The notes: generated from the sequence alone by a model not told the origin. A stretch of DNA of 64,000 nucleotides from Polynucleobacter finlandensis (GCF_018881755.1 NZ_JACVPS010000009.1:1-64000); one strand, 5' to 3'; shown: positions 49,081-59,203, counted from the first letter of the stretch. Made by a program: numbers and translations.

Positions 49081-50340
49081 GCCACCTTTACGCATTAAGT
49101 CGAAGAATTCACCGTTATTTTTGGTGGATTTGAGCTTATCAACGATGAAGTTCATTGCCTCGATATCGTCCATATCGGCCAAAAGCTTGCGTAAAACCCA
49201 GATTTTTTGCAGGTTTTCAGCTTTAACCAGCAACTCTTCACGACGTGTGCCGGACTTGTTAAGGTTAATTGATGGGTAAACACGACGCTCAGCCAAACGA
49301 CGCTCAAGGTGGACTTCCATGTTGCCGGTACCTTTGAACTCTTCGTAGATGAGGTCATCCATACGGCTACCCGTTTCAATCAAGGCAGTAGCGATGATGG
49401 TGAGTGAGCCACCTTCTTCGATGTTACGAGCAGCACCAAAGAAGCGTTTAGGGCGTTGTAATGCGTTGGCATCCACGCCACCAGACAACACCTTGCCTGA
49501 TGAAGGAATAACCGTGTTGTATGCGCGAGCAAGGCGGGTAATGGAGTCAAGCAAGATGATCACATCTTTACCCATCTCCACTAAGCGCTTGGCTTTTTCA
49601 ATCACCATTTCGGCTACTTGAACGTGACGTACTGCTGGCTCATCAAAAGTAGAGGCAACGACTTCACCGCGAACGGAGCGCTGCATCTCGGTCACTTCTT
49701 CAGGACGTTCGTCAACGAGCAGAACGATCAAGATCGCGTCTGGGTTATTAGCAGCAATCGCGTGAGCGATGTGCTGCATCATCACTGTCTTACCGGACTT
49801 CGGTGAAGACACAATCAAGCCCCGTTGGCCAAAGCCGATCGGGGAGATCATGTCGATGATGCGACCTGTGAGGTTTTCTTCTGCCTTGATATCGCGCTCT
49901 AACAAAATCGTGCGATTTGGGTGAAGCGGCGTCAAGTTCTCAAACATGATGCGGTTCTTAAGGGCCTCAGGAGGCAAGCCGTTGATCTTGTCAACTTTGA
50001 CTAATGCAAAGTAACGCTCACCATCTTTAGGTGTACGCACTTCACCTTCAACGCTGTCACCAGTGTGCAGGTTAAAGCGGCGGATCTGAGCAGGAGAGAT
50101 ATAGATATCGTCTGGAGAAGCCATGTAAGAGGCTTCAGGAGAGCGTAAGAAGCCAAAGCCATCTGGCAACACTTCTAAAGTACCGTCACCAAAAACCATT
50201 TCACCGGCTTTAGCGCGCTTTTTCAAAATGGCAAACATCAATTCTTGTTTGCGCATCCGCTGCGTGTTTTCAATCTCCAAGCTAGCTGCCATTTCAAGCA
50301 GAGCGGAAACGTGGAGGACTTTGAGTTCAGTTAATTGCAT
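49078..50340 (-). CDS. rho: Transcription termination factor Rho
   Basis: The 420-residue length is standard. In order: N-terminal helical domain, cold-shock RNA-binding domain (about 50-115, [13 protein letters not shown]), and the RecA-like ATPase domain with P-loop SSPKSGKT (about 177-184) and the Q-loop/R-loop region [13 protein letters not shown]. Rho is the hexameric RNA helicase for factor-dependent termination. The ATG at 50340 follows a leader containing a perfect 20-base palindrome. Confidence 0.97.
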   Translation of the reverse strand: MQLTELKVLHVSALLEMAASLEIENTQRMRKQELMFAILKKRAKAGEMVFGDGTLEVLPDGFGFLRSPEASYMASPDDIYISPAQIRRFNLHTGDSVEGEVRTPKDGERYFALVKVDKINGLPPEALKNRIMFENLTPLHPNRTILLERDIKAEENLTGRIIDMISPIGFGQRGLIVSSPKSGKTVMMQHIAHAIAANNPDAILIVLLVDERPEEVTEMQRSVRGEVVASTFDEPAVRHVQVAEMVIEKAKRLVEMGKDVIILLDSITRLARAYNTVIPSSGKVLSGGVDANALQRPKRFFGAARNIEEGGSLTIIATALIETGSRMDDLIYEEFKGTGNMEVHLERRLAERRVYPSINLNKSGTRREELLVKAENLQKIWVLRKLLADMDDIEAMNFIVDKLKSTKNNGEFFDLMRKGG

Positions 50341-50394
50341 GTGGTTCTCGGGTATAGATAAAGATGAATTTGTGGATATGGTTTTGGGAGATCG

Positions 50395-50414
50395 CTAGTC
50401 TTGATCAAGACTAG
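50395..50414 (-). repeat. Perfect 20-base palindrome in the rho leader
   Basis: CTAGTCTTGA is followed directly by its own complement TCAAGACTAG (50395-50414), 54 bases before the rho ATG. It has no T-run, so it is not an intrinsic terminator. It may be a protein operator or an RNA hairpin acting in rho autocontrol. Confidence 0.6.
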
Positions 50415-50552
50415 ATAGAAAAACAGAATTTTGGGTATTTGCTAAAAGAAGGGGGAGTAAATTGCGGGAAATCGGAGCACTGGTAAGTGCGTTGAAATAC
50501 TGAATAAAGCCATACTACACTAAATTTGCGCTAGAAACAGCTAAAAACCCAG
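50415..50552 (-). other. rho upstream region
   Basis: No gene is seen between the trxA terminator and the rho leader palindrome. A loose -10-like TAGTAT on the minus strand lies near 50513-50518 without a convincing -35, so the rho promoter cannot be fixed. The stretch includes a polypurine run, seen as CTCCCCCTTCTTTT on the minus strand. Confidence 0.4.
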
Positions 50553-50584
50553 AAAAACCACAGGCCCACCCTGTGAGCCTGTGG
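50553..50584 (-). terminator. trxA terminator
   Basis: On the minus strand CCACAGGC pairs perfectly with GCCTGTGG (plus 50577-50584 and 50558-50565), followed by TTTTTC. It lies just after the trxA stop. Confidence 0.85.
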
Positions 50585-50595
50585 TCTGCAACTAT

Positions 50596-50922
50596 TTACA
50601 GATGACTATCAATAAAAGCAGTCAACTGGGACTTGGCCAGGGCGCCTACCTTTTGAGCGGCAACAGTGCCGTTCTTGAACAAAATCAGGGTAGGGATGCC
50701 GCGAATATTGAACTGGGCGGGAACGCCTTGGTTCTCATCCACGTTCATCTTCGCGATTTGGAGCTTGTCACCGTACTCGGTAGACAGGTCTTCCAGAATA
50801 GGGCCGATCATTTTGCAAGGACCACACCATTCAGCCCAGAAGTCGAGCAATACAGGTTTGTCAGATTTGAGGACGTCCTGCTCAAAAGAGGCGTCTGTTA
50901 CATGTTTGATGCCGGCACTCAT
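50596..50922 (-). CDS. trxA: Thioredoxin
   Basis: This 108-residue thioredoxin has the active site WCGPCK (Cys33, Cys36) and the cis-proline in RGIPTLILF. It is a general cytoplasmic disulfide reductant. It lies upstream of rho on the same strand, a common order, but a strong terminator separates the two. Confidence 0.97.
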   Translation of the reverse strand: MSAGIKHVTDASFEQDVLKSDKPVLLDFWAEWCGPCKMIGPILEDLSTEYGDKLQIAKMNVDENQGVPAQFNIRGIPTLILFKNGTVAAQKVGALAKSQLTAFIDSHL

Positions 50923-50948
50923 GAAAATTCCTTATTTAGGCTTATTTA

Positions 50949-50978
50949 GTTATATCGCTACAACGCTTATATTAGCAA
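50949..50978 (-). promoter_or_regulatory. Possible trxA promoter
   Basis: Read on the minus strand, TTGCTA (50978-50973) and TATAAC (50954-50949) are separated by 18 bases, about 30 bases before the trxA start. It lies in the space shared with the divergent addB-like gene. Confidence 0.4.
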
Positions 50979-51030
50979 TAAGCCAAACTTTCTGCCCAAA
51001 TTTAAAACATAAGCCCTAAAACCAAACTGA

Positions 51031-54000
51031 ATGTCTCAGCCTTTCCCTACTATTTCTAAGCAAGAGCAACCGCACGCATGGTCGATTACGCCTGATGCCA
51101 GCGCGCTTGAGCAGTTAGCTAAAGGGATTTGGGATTGTGCAGTGCAAACAAACGAACGCCCCTTAGTGGTGCTTAGTACAGCAGGTCCACTCATCGGAGT
51201 AAGGGCGGCATTAGAACTTTATAGACCAAAAGGCCTAGATCCAAAGATCGCGTTCTTACCGCAAGTGATTAGTTTTAATGACTGGTTAGAAGCAGCGCCT
51301 GGCGCATGGAAGTTTCCAAAAAAACAATCCGACTTAGAGCGTTGGATCTCAGTCTATGTAAATCTACGTAAACATCCCAAACTCAAAACGTGGTTCAAAG
51401 CAGAAAGTGATGCGGGCGCGTGGGGTCTTGCGCAGTCTGTGATTGATGCTTGCGATATTTTGTCTGAAGCCATCATTCCGCTATTGCATGATCAATTAAA
51501 TCGTTTAATTGAAACTAATGCACTTGATTCAGAAGCATGGACTAAACAATTGCAAGCGCTACTGGATAAAACCATTGCACAAGCCTATCCAGAACTTGCG
51601 CGCAAAGTCGTTGATCAAGAATCCGAAGTCTTATTGACCTTCTGGCGTTATTTGAGTGGCGTGGGCGATGCCGTATTTCGGAAGCGATTTGCGATGGCAG
51701 CCCATCTGAGTGCAGCGCAGGAACAAACGCATCAACAAACACACCAACCAGCACCAAGACCCTTTATCTGGGTGCAGACGGCCGACCCTAAGCCGATTGA
51801 TCAAGAGGTGATTGGGAAGTATTTAAATGATTACGCTCAATATGCTCCAGTCGTAGAGGTCACATTAGATTGGCAAGCCGTTGCCTTGTGGTCTGAAGCG
51901 CTCGCTGGAGAAAATGCTTCAGGCGAACTCATTGAGTTAAGCGCAGAACAAGTACAACAACTCAAAAATAATATTGAAGCAGCGCATTACCAAGCTTGGA
52001 ACTTGATTTCGGCAAGGCGTTTTGAAGAGTTGGCCTGGGCAGCAGCTAAATCGATTGAGTCACATCTGATTGCTGGCAAGACAAATATCGCTTTAGTAGC
52101 GCAAGATCGTTTGGCCGCAAGAAGGGCGCGGGCCTTGTTAGCGCGTTTAGGCCCAGCCTTAAATATTCGTGATGAAACTGGTTGGAAGTTAGATACCACC
52201 AGGGCAGCAGCAGCGCTCAATAGCTGGTTAGAGCTGATCCGCGCTCCTAAGGAAGGACCAACGGCGAGCGTCTTATTAGAGTTCTTACAAAATCCGTATT
52301 TGGATATTCCGGCTTGTATCCAAAAGACCCCAGAGGTATGTATTGGCCTAGTCGCGCAGTTAGAAGATATCTTGATTGCTAGTCAAGCCAAATCTGGATG
52401 GGAAACCTTTTACATGGCGATCGAGCGGGCTAATGCGTACGCTGTAAACCACGACACTGCACCGAACGAGGCTTTATTAAAACTGCTGCAATTTGTGAGA
52501 GAGCGCCACTACGCTTGGCAAGAGATGAGTCTCAATTGCTCCAATGCTTATGCACTCCTGCAGCAGAACTTACTAGACACCGGCATTGCTAAAGCCTTAG
52601 AAAAAGATTCTGCAGGTAAGCAATTATTAGAAGTGATTCATACCTTTGATTTAAGTTCTAGCGATTACCAACGTGTTGCCATGCGTCTTGCTGAATGGAT
52701 TAGTCTGATCAAGACCGTGATGGAAGAAGCGTCGTATGAAGAGGCTGGTAAAGATGCGCAAGCCACTTTAAGTATCTTGCCTTTGAGTTCTACACGCCTG
52801 AGAACATTCGATGCAGTCGTAGTCGTAGGTTGTGACGAGCAGCAATTGCCGGCATTCTCAGAGCCACCCTTGTTTTTTTCGGACACGCTCAATCGCTTAC
52901 TCAAAGCATCGACGATTACTGCGCAATATATTCAGCAAGCACGGGATTTCTCCCAACTATTGGGCTCTTGTGCGAATGTTGATCTGCTTTGGCAAAGTAA
53001 AAGCAAGAGTGGTGAGCCACTCAGACCATCGGCATGGATACAGCGCTTACAAACACAATTGCCAAAATGGACGGCAGTGGTTTCTCAGCCAGAATTACAT
53101 GGAGGAAAGGCTAGGCCGATAGAGAGAGCGGTAACGACCTTAGATCCCGATTTACCTTTGCCGCTGTCCATGAGCCCTAGTGCTTATAAAGCGTTAAGAG
53201 ACTGCCCCTATAAGTACTATGTCCGCAGTTTATTGGGACTGCGTGAAGCAAAAGCATTTGAAGACGGCTTTGATGCATCTTTAGCGGGCCAGTCTTTACA
53301 TGCTCTACTACGTAATTTTTATCAGGCACTGAAAACTGAAGAGCAAAAAGCTGATTCAAAAATCAAAGACAACACCCTAGTTCGCCGTCAGTGGATGGAA
53401 CAGCAGTTATTCGCCATCTCTGAAAAAGAGTTCAAACGTCTCATTGAAGGTGATGGCCGAGTGCTAGGCACTTTACGAGATTGGCAAAAACAAATTCCAA
53501 GCTTTGTAGATTGGCAACTGCAAAGAGAGGTCGAGGGCTGGCGTTATCACAATGCAGAACATCAAGTTGGATTTGATCTGCACTTTGTCGATGCTGATGG
53601 GGTAGATAGACTCATGCGGATTGCAGGGCGCGCCGATCGTTTTGATATCAATGTAGACAGTAAGCAAGCAGCAGAGGTGATTGATTATAAGAATCAGTCA
53701 ATGACCAAGATTAAAAAACGTGCCGAACATCTCTTAGATGATCCGCAGTTGCTGATTTATGCACGTGCTGCGAATGAAGACCCAGAAAGCGCCCATCTGC
53801 AGGGTCGTGAAGTTAATCAAGCCCAGTGGGTTTCACTCAAGGTGGATATCAAACGAGATAAGAAACTCACTAGATCATTGGAAGTAGAAGACGTCCCAGA
53901 CTTAATGCCTGCTTTTTCTGAGCAACTGATTCAAGACATGCAAAACCTATGGTCCAGAAAAGAGATGGCGGCATTTGCGCCTGATGGCGTATGCAAATAC

Positions 54001-54039
54001 TGTGAGGCAAGAGGTATTTGCAGAAAGGGGATGTGGTGA
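51031..54039 (+). CDS. addB: AddB-like PD-(D/E)XK nuclease family protein
   Basis: 1002 residues. The N-terminal two-thirds is helicase-like but has no GxGKT Walker A motif; the aligned position reads STAGPLIGVR. The C-terminal nuclease domain begins with a cysteine in DCPYKYYVRSLLGL, has GRADRFDI...EVIDYKNQ (metal-binding Asp and Lys) and ends with CKYCEARGIC. The cysteines fit an AddB-type [4Fe-4S] staple. It works with the next gene in double-strand break repair (RecBCD-equivalent). The stop overlaps the addA-like start. Confidence 0.88.
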   Translation: MSQPFPTISKQEQPHAWSITPDASALEQLAKGIWDCAVQTNERPLVVLSTAGPLIGVRAALELYRPKGLDPKIAFLPQVISFNDWLEAAPGAWKFPKKQSDLERWISVYVNLRKHPKLKTWFKAESDAGAWGLAQSVIDACDILSEAIIPLLHDQLNRLIETNALDSEAWTKQLQALLDKTIAQAYPELARKVVDQESEVLLTFWRYLSGVGDAVFRKRFAMAAHLSAAQEQTHQQTHQPAPRPFIWVQTADPKPIDQEVIGKYLNDYAQYAPVVEVTLDWQAVALWSEALAGENASGELIELSAEQVQQLKNNIEAAHYQAWNLISARRFEELAWAAAKSIESHLIAGKTNIALVAQDRLAARRARALLARLGPALNIRDETGWKLDTTRAAAALNSWLELIRAPKEGPTASVLLEFLQNPYLDIPACIQKTPEVCIGLVAQLEDILIASQAKSGWETFYMAIERANAYAVNHDTAPNEALLKLLQFVRERHYAWQEMSLNCSNAYALLQQNLLDTGIAKALEKDSAGKQLLEVIHTFDLSSSDYQRVAMRLAEWISLIKTVMEEASYEEAGKDAQATLSILPLSSTRLRTFDAVVVVGCDEQQLPAFSEPPLFFSDTLNRLLKASTITAQYIQQARDFSQLLGSCANVDLLWQSKSKSGEPLRPSAWIQRLQTQLPKWTAVVSQPELHGGKARPIERAVTTLDPDLPLPLSMSPSAYKALRDCPYKYYVRSLLGLREAKAFEDGFDASLAGQSLHALLRNFYQALKTEEQKADSKIKDNTLVRRQWMEQQLFAISEKEFKRLIEGDGRVLGTLRDWQKQIPSFVDWQLQREVEGWRYHNAEHQVGFDLHFVDADGVDRLMRIAGRADRFDINVDSKQAAEVIDYKNQSMTKIKKRAEHLLDDPQLLIYARAANEDPESAHLQGREVNQAQWVSLKVDIKRDKKLTRSLEVEDVPDLMPAFSEQLIQDMQNLWSRKEMAAFAPDGVCKYCEARGICRKGMW

Positions 54040-57000
54040 AAAAGAAGTTTGATAACGCCATCGCTTGTGATCCTCGCAGATCGGTCATTGTTTCTGCTTG
54101 TGCTGGTAGCGGTAAGACTTGGCTATTGGTTGCCCGCATGATTCGGCTCTTGCTTGCTGGAGCAAAACCACAAGAAATTCTGGCGCTGACATTTACCCGC
54201 AAAGCCGCACAAGAGATGCGCGACCGACTCTATGGCTTGCTAGAGCAATTTTCAAAAATGAGTGATGCCGAGCTTGTTCATGCATTACAGGAGCGAGGCT
54301 TGGAAAAGGATGAGGCAACAGCATTATTGCCACAAGCCAAGGACTTATATAACAAGGTGCTCTCTAGCCCGCAGTCGATTGTGATTGATACTTTCCATGG
54401 TTGGTTTGGCAGATTATTGAACGCCGCACCCATCTCAGCTGAGGTACAACCAGGCTTTAGTTTGCGCGAGGACAGCAAACGATTACTAGAAGAGTGCCTG
54501 GATGACTGGTGGGGCGATCTTCCTGCAGATCTGAAGGCGCACTATGACGTCCTATTAAATCAGTTGGGCGCAAGTAATACGCAAAAGTTCTTAATGGGTA
54601 ACAACGGCCTAATGAAACAACGTGGTGCCTGGACTTTCTTTGCGCAAGCTTGCAAGGCAAAAGGCATTACCCCTATCGAACACCTCAAGCAATTTTTACC
54701 TAGACTCAATATCGATAATCCACTGCTAAGGATGTGGAATGCGCCCAATGTAAGGGCTGATTTAGAGTTCCTGATTCGTTGCTTTGCACATAGTAGTAAG
54801 CAAGAGTCGGCATTTTTACCCCAACTTGTCAGTGCGCTTGAGTGTTTGCAGCGTCATGGTGATGTGACGGAAGTCGCCCCAGCTCTACAAGCTGTCTTTT
54901 TAACTGGCAATGGTGAGCCTCGCGATAACACCAACAGAGCCCTTGCTGCTGTTCAAGAATATCTAACAAGTGAAGGGCAAACTCATCTTGAGCCAGACCA
55001 CATTGCTTATAAGCAAGCTTGGGCGCAAGCATTTATTGAGTACTTAGATTGCGAAGCTGAAAAAGAGGTTTATGCATTAAATCAAGCCTGGTTTGCGATG
55101 AGCGAACGCATGATGGATCATGCTGCTGCCACTAAAGAAGCAATGCGGGTGCGCGATTTTGATGATTTAGAAATTGGCGTCAGTCAGTTGATGGCCGATT
55201 CAGCCAATGCAGCGTATTTACAAGCACGTCTTGATGCTAAATATAAACACATCTTGATTGATGAGTTTCAGGATACCAATCCATTGCAGTGGCAAATTTT
55301 GCGCTCGTGGCTCGAGGGTTATGGTCAAGATGAAAGTAAACCCAGCGTCTTTATTGTGGGTGACCCCAAGCAATCAATTTATCGCTTCCGCAGAGCAGAT
55401 CCACGCTTATTTACTAGTGCAAGAGAGTTCTTAGAAACCCATCTGCAAGCAGTCGCGCTGGATCAAGATACAACGCGTCGCAATGCGCCCAAAATTAACT
55501 CAGCAGTGAACGCTACCTTTGCTCCTTCACAGTTGCCACCTACTTACAAATTCAACGAGCAGGACACCTTGTGGAAGCCCTTAGAAGCGGGCCTACCAAA
55601 CGAACTGTATTCAAAAGAGGGTGAAGCTGCGCTATTGCCGCTAGTTCCCTATGTCAAAGAGGAGTTAGAGCCTCGTGTTGGCAATGCTTTTGATGCGCCC
55701 ATTACCGATGTCAATCAAACAGTGGCAGCTACACAGCGCTATGTTGAGGGTCAAGAAATCTGCAAACTCATTCATCAAGTGATGGCAACACGCCAAGTAA
55801 TGGATGAGGAAGACGGCCGCAAAATTTGGCGCGCCGCCAGAGAAAGTGATTTCTTATTGCTTGTGAAGCGTCGCAAATACTTACCGCAGTTTGAGAGGGC
55901 CTTGCGTGAAGCCGAGCTTGCTTATGACAGCTCTAGGCTGGGAGGCTTACTCAATACTCTAGAGATTGATGATCTGATTGCATTACTGACAGTATTGCTA
56001 TCACCGCGCCATGATTTGCCATTGGCGCAGGTGTTGAGAAGTCCAATCTTTGGTTTTACAGATCAGCAAATGCAAAGCCTAAGCATTACTAAGGCGAATA
56101 ACCAATATCAATCTTGGTGGGATGTCTTACAAGATAGCCCAGATGCAGCGGTTCAGAAGGTGACGCGTTTCTTAGAGCATTGGCGTGTCTTAGGTGAACG
56201 CTTGCCAGTGCATGACCTACTCGATCAGATCTATCAAGAAAGTAATTTGCGTTTTGAGTATGCAATTACTGCACAACCGTTGGCACGTGCACAGGTGATT
56301 GCTAATTTAGATGCCTTCTTAGAGCTGTCTCTGAATCAAGATGGCGGTCGTTACCCAAGCTTGAGTCGCTTTATTGATGAGATCAATGCCATGCGCCGGG
56401 GTGATGATGACGAAACCCCTGATGAAGGTGACGTAGAGCTAGAGGCCGAGACAGAACTAGCTGAAGTCGATGAAGACAGTGAGATGTCAGAAGAGGATAA
56501 GCATAAGCGTGTCCGCTTGATGACCATTCATGGAGCTAAGGGACTGGAGTCACCCTTTGTGATTATTTTGGATGCCAACCATACGGTAGGTAATTCTGAT
56601 CATTCTGGCGTGCTTCTAGAGTGGTCGCCTAGTGAGAGTAGTCCATCACACCTATCGATGTATACCAAGGCCAGCTTAACTTCGCCGCGAAGCCAGATTC
56701 GGGAAGACGAAGAGCTCATTAGTCAGAATGAAAACTGGAACTTGCTCTATGTCGCGATGACACGCGCCAAACAGGGTCTCTGGATTAGCGGTGTAGCCAA
56801 AGAGTCCAGCACCAACAACCCAACAGGTTTAGATCAAAAGTCTTGGTATGCAAGAGCTTTGTTTGGACAGCTTCCTACTGTAGAGCCTATAGTGGCAATG
56901 CCCAGTGCTGGAGCTACAGAAAAAAATGCCCCACAAAAAAATATTCAAACTCCAGAGAACTTCAGCATTGAAGATTTTCAGATTTCTTGGGAAGAGGCAA

Positions 57001-57566
57001 AACTCAGCCATCAGCAACAACTACAAGATATTGTCAGTGGCGCTACCGTAAAAGCCATACAGGCCGAAGCAGACAAAGCCCCCGATCCAGAAATCCTCGA
57101 AGAGGGTGTGCATTTTCATAAGCTGTTGGAGTTTTTGGTTCCGCAATCCAGCAAGTCAGAAAAGTCTCCCGCTATACCAAGTGAGCAAGAAGTGATGAAT
57201 TGGCTTGGCGTGAATCCAGCGGCAGCCAAAAAACTTCTCACCCATATCCAAGTCGTACTCAATACGCCGGAGCTACAGTTGTATCTCAGTCCCGGAGAAT
57301 GGCTACAGGCGTGGAATGAATTGGATATCGCTAGCGAAGACGGTAAAAGCTTTCGTCTTGATCGCTTGGTAGAGATGGGCGATCACCTGGCCATCATCGA
57401 TTACAAGCTAAGCATTCCAAAGCAAGATAGCGAGATGTATGGCAAATACCTTAAGCAACTACAAAACTACCAAAAAGAGCTCAAACGGATTCGTCCTGAT
57501 AAAGAAAACAGGGCTTACTTGATTTCATCAGGTGGAAAGATCGAGCAAATCGGCGAAGCTCTCTAA
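54036..57566 (+). CDS. addA: AddA-like UvrD/Rep helicase-nuclease
   Basis: The protein has 1176 residues. Superfamily 1 helicase motifs: Walker A SACAGSGKTWLL (about 20-31), LTFTRKAAQEM, Walker B ILIDEFQDTNPLQW, GDPKQSIYRFRRAD, and motifs V/VI in LMTIHGAKGLE and LLYVAMTRAK. The C-terminal PD-(D/E)XK nuclease has HFHKLLE, RLDRLV and IIDYKLS. GTG 54036 overlaps the addB stop (GTGA) and follows AAAGGGG. An acidic linker (about 787-822) precedes motif V. It unwinds and trims broken DNA ends with AddB. Confidence 0.9.
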   Translation: MKKKFDNAIACDPRRSVIVSACAGSGKTWLLVARMIRLLLAGAKPQEILALTFTRKAAQEMRDRLYGLLEQFSKMSDAELVHALQERGLEKDEATALLPQAKDLYNKVLSSPQSIVIDTFHGWFGRLLNAAPISAEVQPGFSLREDSKRLLEECLDDWWGDLPADLKAHYDVLLNQLGASNTQKFLMGNNGLMKQRGAWTFFAQACKAKGITPIEHLKQFLPRLNIDNPLLRMWNAPNVRADLEFLIRCFAHSSKQESAFLPQLVSALECLQRHGDVTEVAPALQAVFLTGNGEPRDNTNRALAAVQEYLTSEGQTHLEPDHIAYKQAWAQAFIEYLDCEAEKEVYALNQAWFAMSERMMDHAAATKEAMRVRDFDDLEIGVSQLMADSANAAYLQARLDAKYKHILIDEFQDTNPLQWQILRSWLEGYGQDESKPSVFIVGDPKQSIYRFRRADPRLFTSAREFLETHLQAVALDQDTTRRNAPKINSAVNATFAPSQLPPTYKFNEQDTLWKPLEAGLPNELYSKEGEAALLPLVPYVKEELEPRVGNAFDAPITDVNQTVAATQRYVEGQEICKLIHQVMATRQVMDEEDGRKIWRAARESDFLLLVKRRKYLPQFERALREAELAYDSSRLGGLLNTLEIDDLIALLTVLLSPRHDLPLAQVLRSPIFGFTDQQMQSLSITKANNQYQSWWDVLQDSPDAAVQKVTRFLEHWRVLGERLPVHDLLDQIYQESNLRFEYAITAQPLARAQVIANLDAFLELSLNQDGGRYPSLSRFIDEINAMRRGDDDETPDEGDVELEAETELAEVDEDSEMSEEDKHKRVRLMTIHGAKGLESPFVIILDANHTVGNSDHSGVLLEWSPSESSPSHLSMYTKASLTSPRSQIREDEELISQNENWNLLYVAMTRAKQGLWISGVAKESSTNNPTGLDQKSWYARALFGQLPTVEPIVAMPSAGATEKNAPQKNIQTPENFSIEDFQISWEEAKLSHQQQLQDIVSGATVKAIQAEADKAPDPEILEEGVHFHKLLEFLVPQSSKSEKSPAIPSEQEVMNWLGVNPAAAKKLLTHIQVVLNTPELQLYLSPGEWLQAWNELDIASEDGKSFRLDRLVEMGDHLAIIDYKLSIPKQDSEMYGKYLKQLQNYQKELKRIRPDKENRAYLISSGGKIEQIGEAL

Positions 57567-57670
57567 GCTTCCTTGGCCCTTGAATAACCCTACTTAGCCC
57601 CCATATATAGGGCTAGGAGCAAAAATCCCCAAACTAGGGATAATCAGTGATCACGCTTAAAGGAGCCACG

Positions 57671-58495
57671 ATGAAGATGCAACGTTTCTCTAATCTTTTT
57701 GTCAGTTTATTTGCTGCCAGTCTATTGCTGTGTAGCGGTCTTGCGCTAGCCGAACCTACCTTACCTGAGGTATCTCAAGCGATTCAGTCTGGGCAATTGG
57801 GCAAAGCAGATGCCATGATGAAAGAGGTCTTGCAAAACCATCCTAATAGCGCCAAAGCGCATTACATCGCTTCTGAGCTCTACCTTAAAGAGGGCAAGTT
57901 AGATGCCGCTAGAAATGCTTTTGTTCAAGCAGAAAACTTAGCACCAGGATTGCCTTTTGCTCAACCTGACTCTGTTCAGAAATTACAAGCGCAATTGCGC
58001 GCAGGTTCTGCACCAGCTGCAACAAATGCCGGGGCTGAATCCATCTTCACTAGCCCAATCTTCTGGGTATTAATTGCGATCTTAGTAGCGGGTGTCGTGT
58101 TTTTCATGAGAAAGCGTCCACAGCCAGTTCAGGTCTACAACGCACCGAGCGCTGCTTATCCAAGTGCGCCAGGCACACCGGGTGGTCCTGCAGGGTATCC
58201 GCCAGGTTATCCACCAGCAGCACAAGGCGGAATGGGTGGCGGCTTAATGGGTAGCTTAGCAACCGGTGCAGCACTGGGTGCCGGCATGGTTGCTGGTCAA
58301 GCATTGGCTAGTCATTTAATGGGCGGCAACAATCAGCCCAATCCAGGTAATGCCAACAGTGGTTTTAACCAAGTAGGCGGACCAGCACCGGATGCGGCCA
58401 ACTTTGGTGTGAACGATGCAAGCTCTTGGGATGATGGCGGTTCGAGCTCCTGGGACGACAGCAGCGGTGGCGGCGATTTCATGAGCGATGTGTAA
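57671..58495 (+). CDS. TPR-like membrane protein with Gly/Pro-rich tail
   Basis: The protein has 274 residues: signal peptide or anchor (about 1-27), a TPR-like helical part (about 30-105, SAKAHYIASELYLKEGKLDAARNAF at 57-81), one membrane helix (about 127-145, SPIFWVLIAILVAGVVFFM), a Gly/Pro/Tyr-rich tail with a glycine-zipper stretch, and an end rich in Ser/Trp/Asp (SSWDDGG, SSWDDSSGGGDFMSD). The ATG at 57671 has AAGGAG six bases upstream. Similar proteins sit beside chaperone or ion-channel genes in proteobacteria, but the role is not known. Confidence 0.8.
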   Translation: MKMQRFSNLFVSLFAASLLLCSGLALAEPTLPEVSQAIQSGQLGKADAMMKEVLQNHPNSAKAHYIASELYLKEGKLDAARNAFVQAENLAPGLPFAQPDSVQKLQAQLRAGSAPAATNAGAESIFTSPIFWVLIAILVAGVVFFMRKRPQPVQVYNAPSAAYPSAPGTPGGPAGYPPGYPPAAQGGMGGGLMGSLATGAALGAGMVAGQALASHLMGGNNQPNPGNANSGFNQVGGPAPDAANFGVNDASSWDDGGSSSWDDSSGGGDFMSDV

Positions 58496-58557
58496 GCATC
58501 CTTTCATAACAAAATAAATTTATACATTCAACACACACTAGAAAGTAGTAAGTAACC

Positions 58558-59058
58558 ATGGCAATTTCAATGTACCAAGCATCTGTTCCACAACTAAAGA
58601 AGATGCTCGTTAATCTTTCTGCAATCCTTAAAAAGGGTGAAGAGTACGCTAGCGCCAAGAAAATTGAAGGCACTGTATTGACGGGAGATCGTTTGTTTCC
58701 AGATATGCTCCCGCTTACTAGACAAGTATTCATTGCTTGTGATCAGGTGAAAAATGGCTTAAGTCGCTTGGCTAGCATTGAGCCACCGAAGTTTGAAGAC
58801 AATGAAACCACTTTTCCTGAGCTGCAAGAGCGCGTTGCTAAAACCATTGCGTTTATTGACAGCATCAAGCCTGAGCAGTTAGATGGCACAGAAGCCAAAG
58901 AGATCAAGTTCTCCATTAAAGAGTGGAACTTTGAGTTTGTGGGCGAACAATACTTGCTGACTTGGATCATTCCAAACTTCTATTTCCATGTCACGACTAC
59001 CTACAATATCTTGCGTCACAACGGTGTTGAAATTGGTAAGGCAGATTTTTTGGGTTAA
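58558..59058 (+). CDS. DUF1993 family protein
   Basis: This 166-residue soluble protein has the DUF1993 pattern: MAISMYQASVPQLKKMLVNL, then LFPDMLPLTRQVFIACDQVKN and a C-terminal PNFYFHVTTTYNILRHNGVEIGKADFLG (about 139-166). The family resembles DinB/YfiT four-helix bundles. The fold fits a metal- or thiol-binding role, but function is not known. The second ATG lies within 15 bases; 58558 is used. Confidence 0.9.
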   Translation: MAISMYQASVPQLKKMLVNLSAILKKGEEYASAKKIEGTVLTGDRLFPDMLPLTRQVFIACDQVKNGLSRLASIEPPKFEDNETTFPELQERVAKTIAFIDSIKPEQLDGTEAKEIKFSIKEWNFEFVGEQYLLTWIIPNFYFHVTTTYNILRHNGVEIGKADFLG

Positions 59059-59085
59059 GCCCAGCATCTTTAGTAAACTACCGGC

Positions 59086-59202
59086 ATGGAGCATCTAAAC
59101 GCGATTACCGAGATAGTGCAGCCCTGGATCTTTCGGGCCAGTCTTTATCTATCCAATGCATTTTTGGATGACCCGGCAATCTTAGCGTTTGCTTTTTGCT
59201 AA
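59086..59202 (+). pseudogene. Small open frame, possible gene relic
   Basis: A 38-codon frame reads MEHLNAITEIVQPWIFRASL and then a hydrophobic end. It could be the broken N-terminus of a membrane enzyme or a chance frame. No ribosome-binding site is clear. It ends just before a strong bidirectional terminator. Confidence 0.25.
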
Positions 59203-59203
59203 T

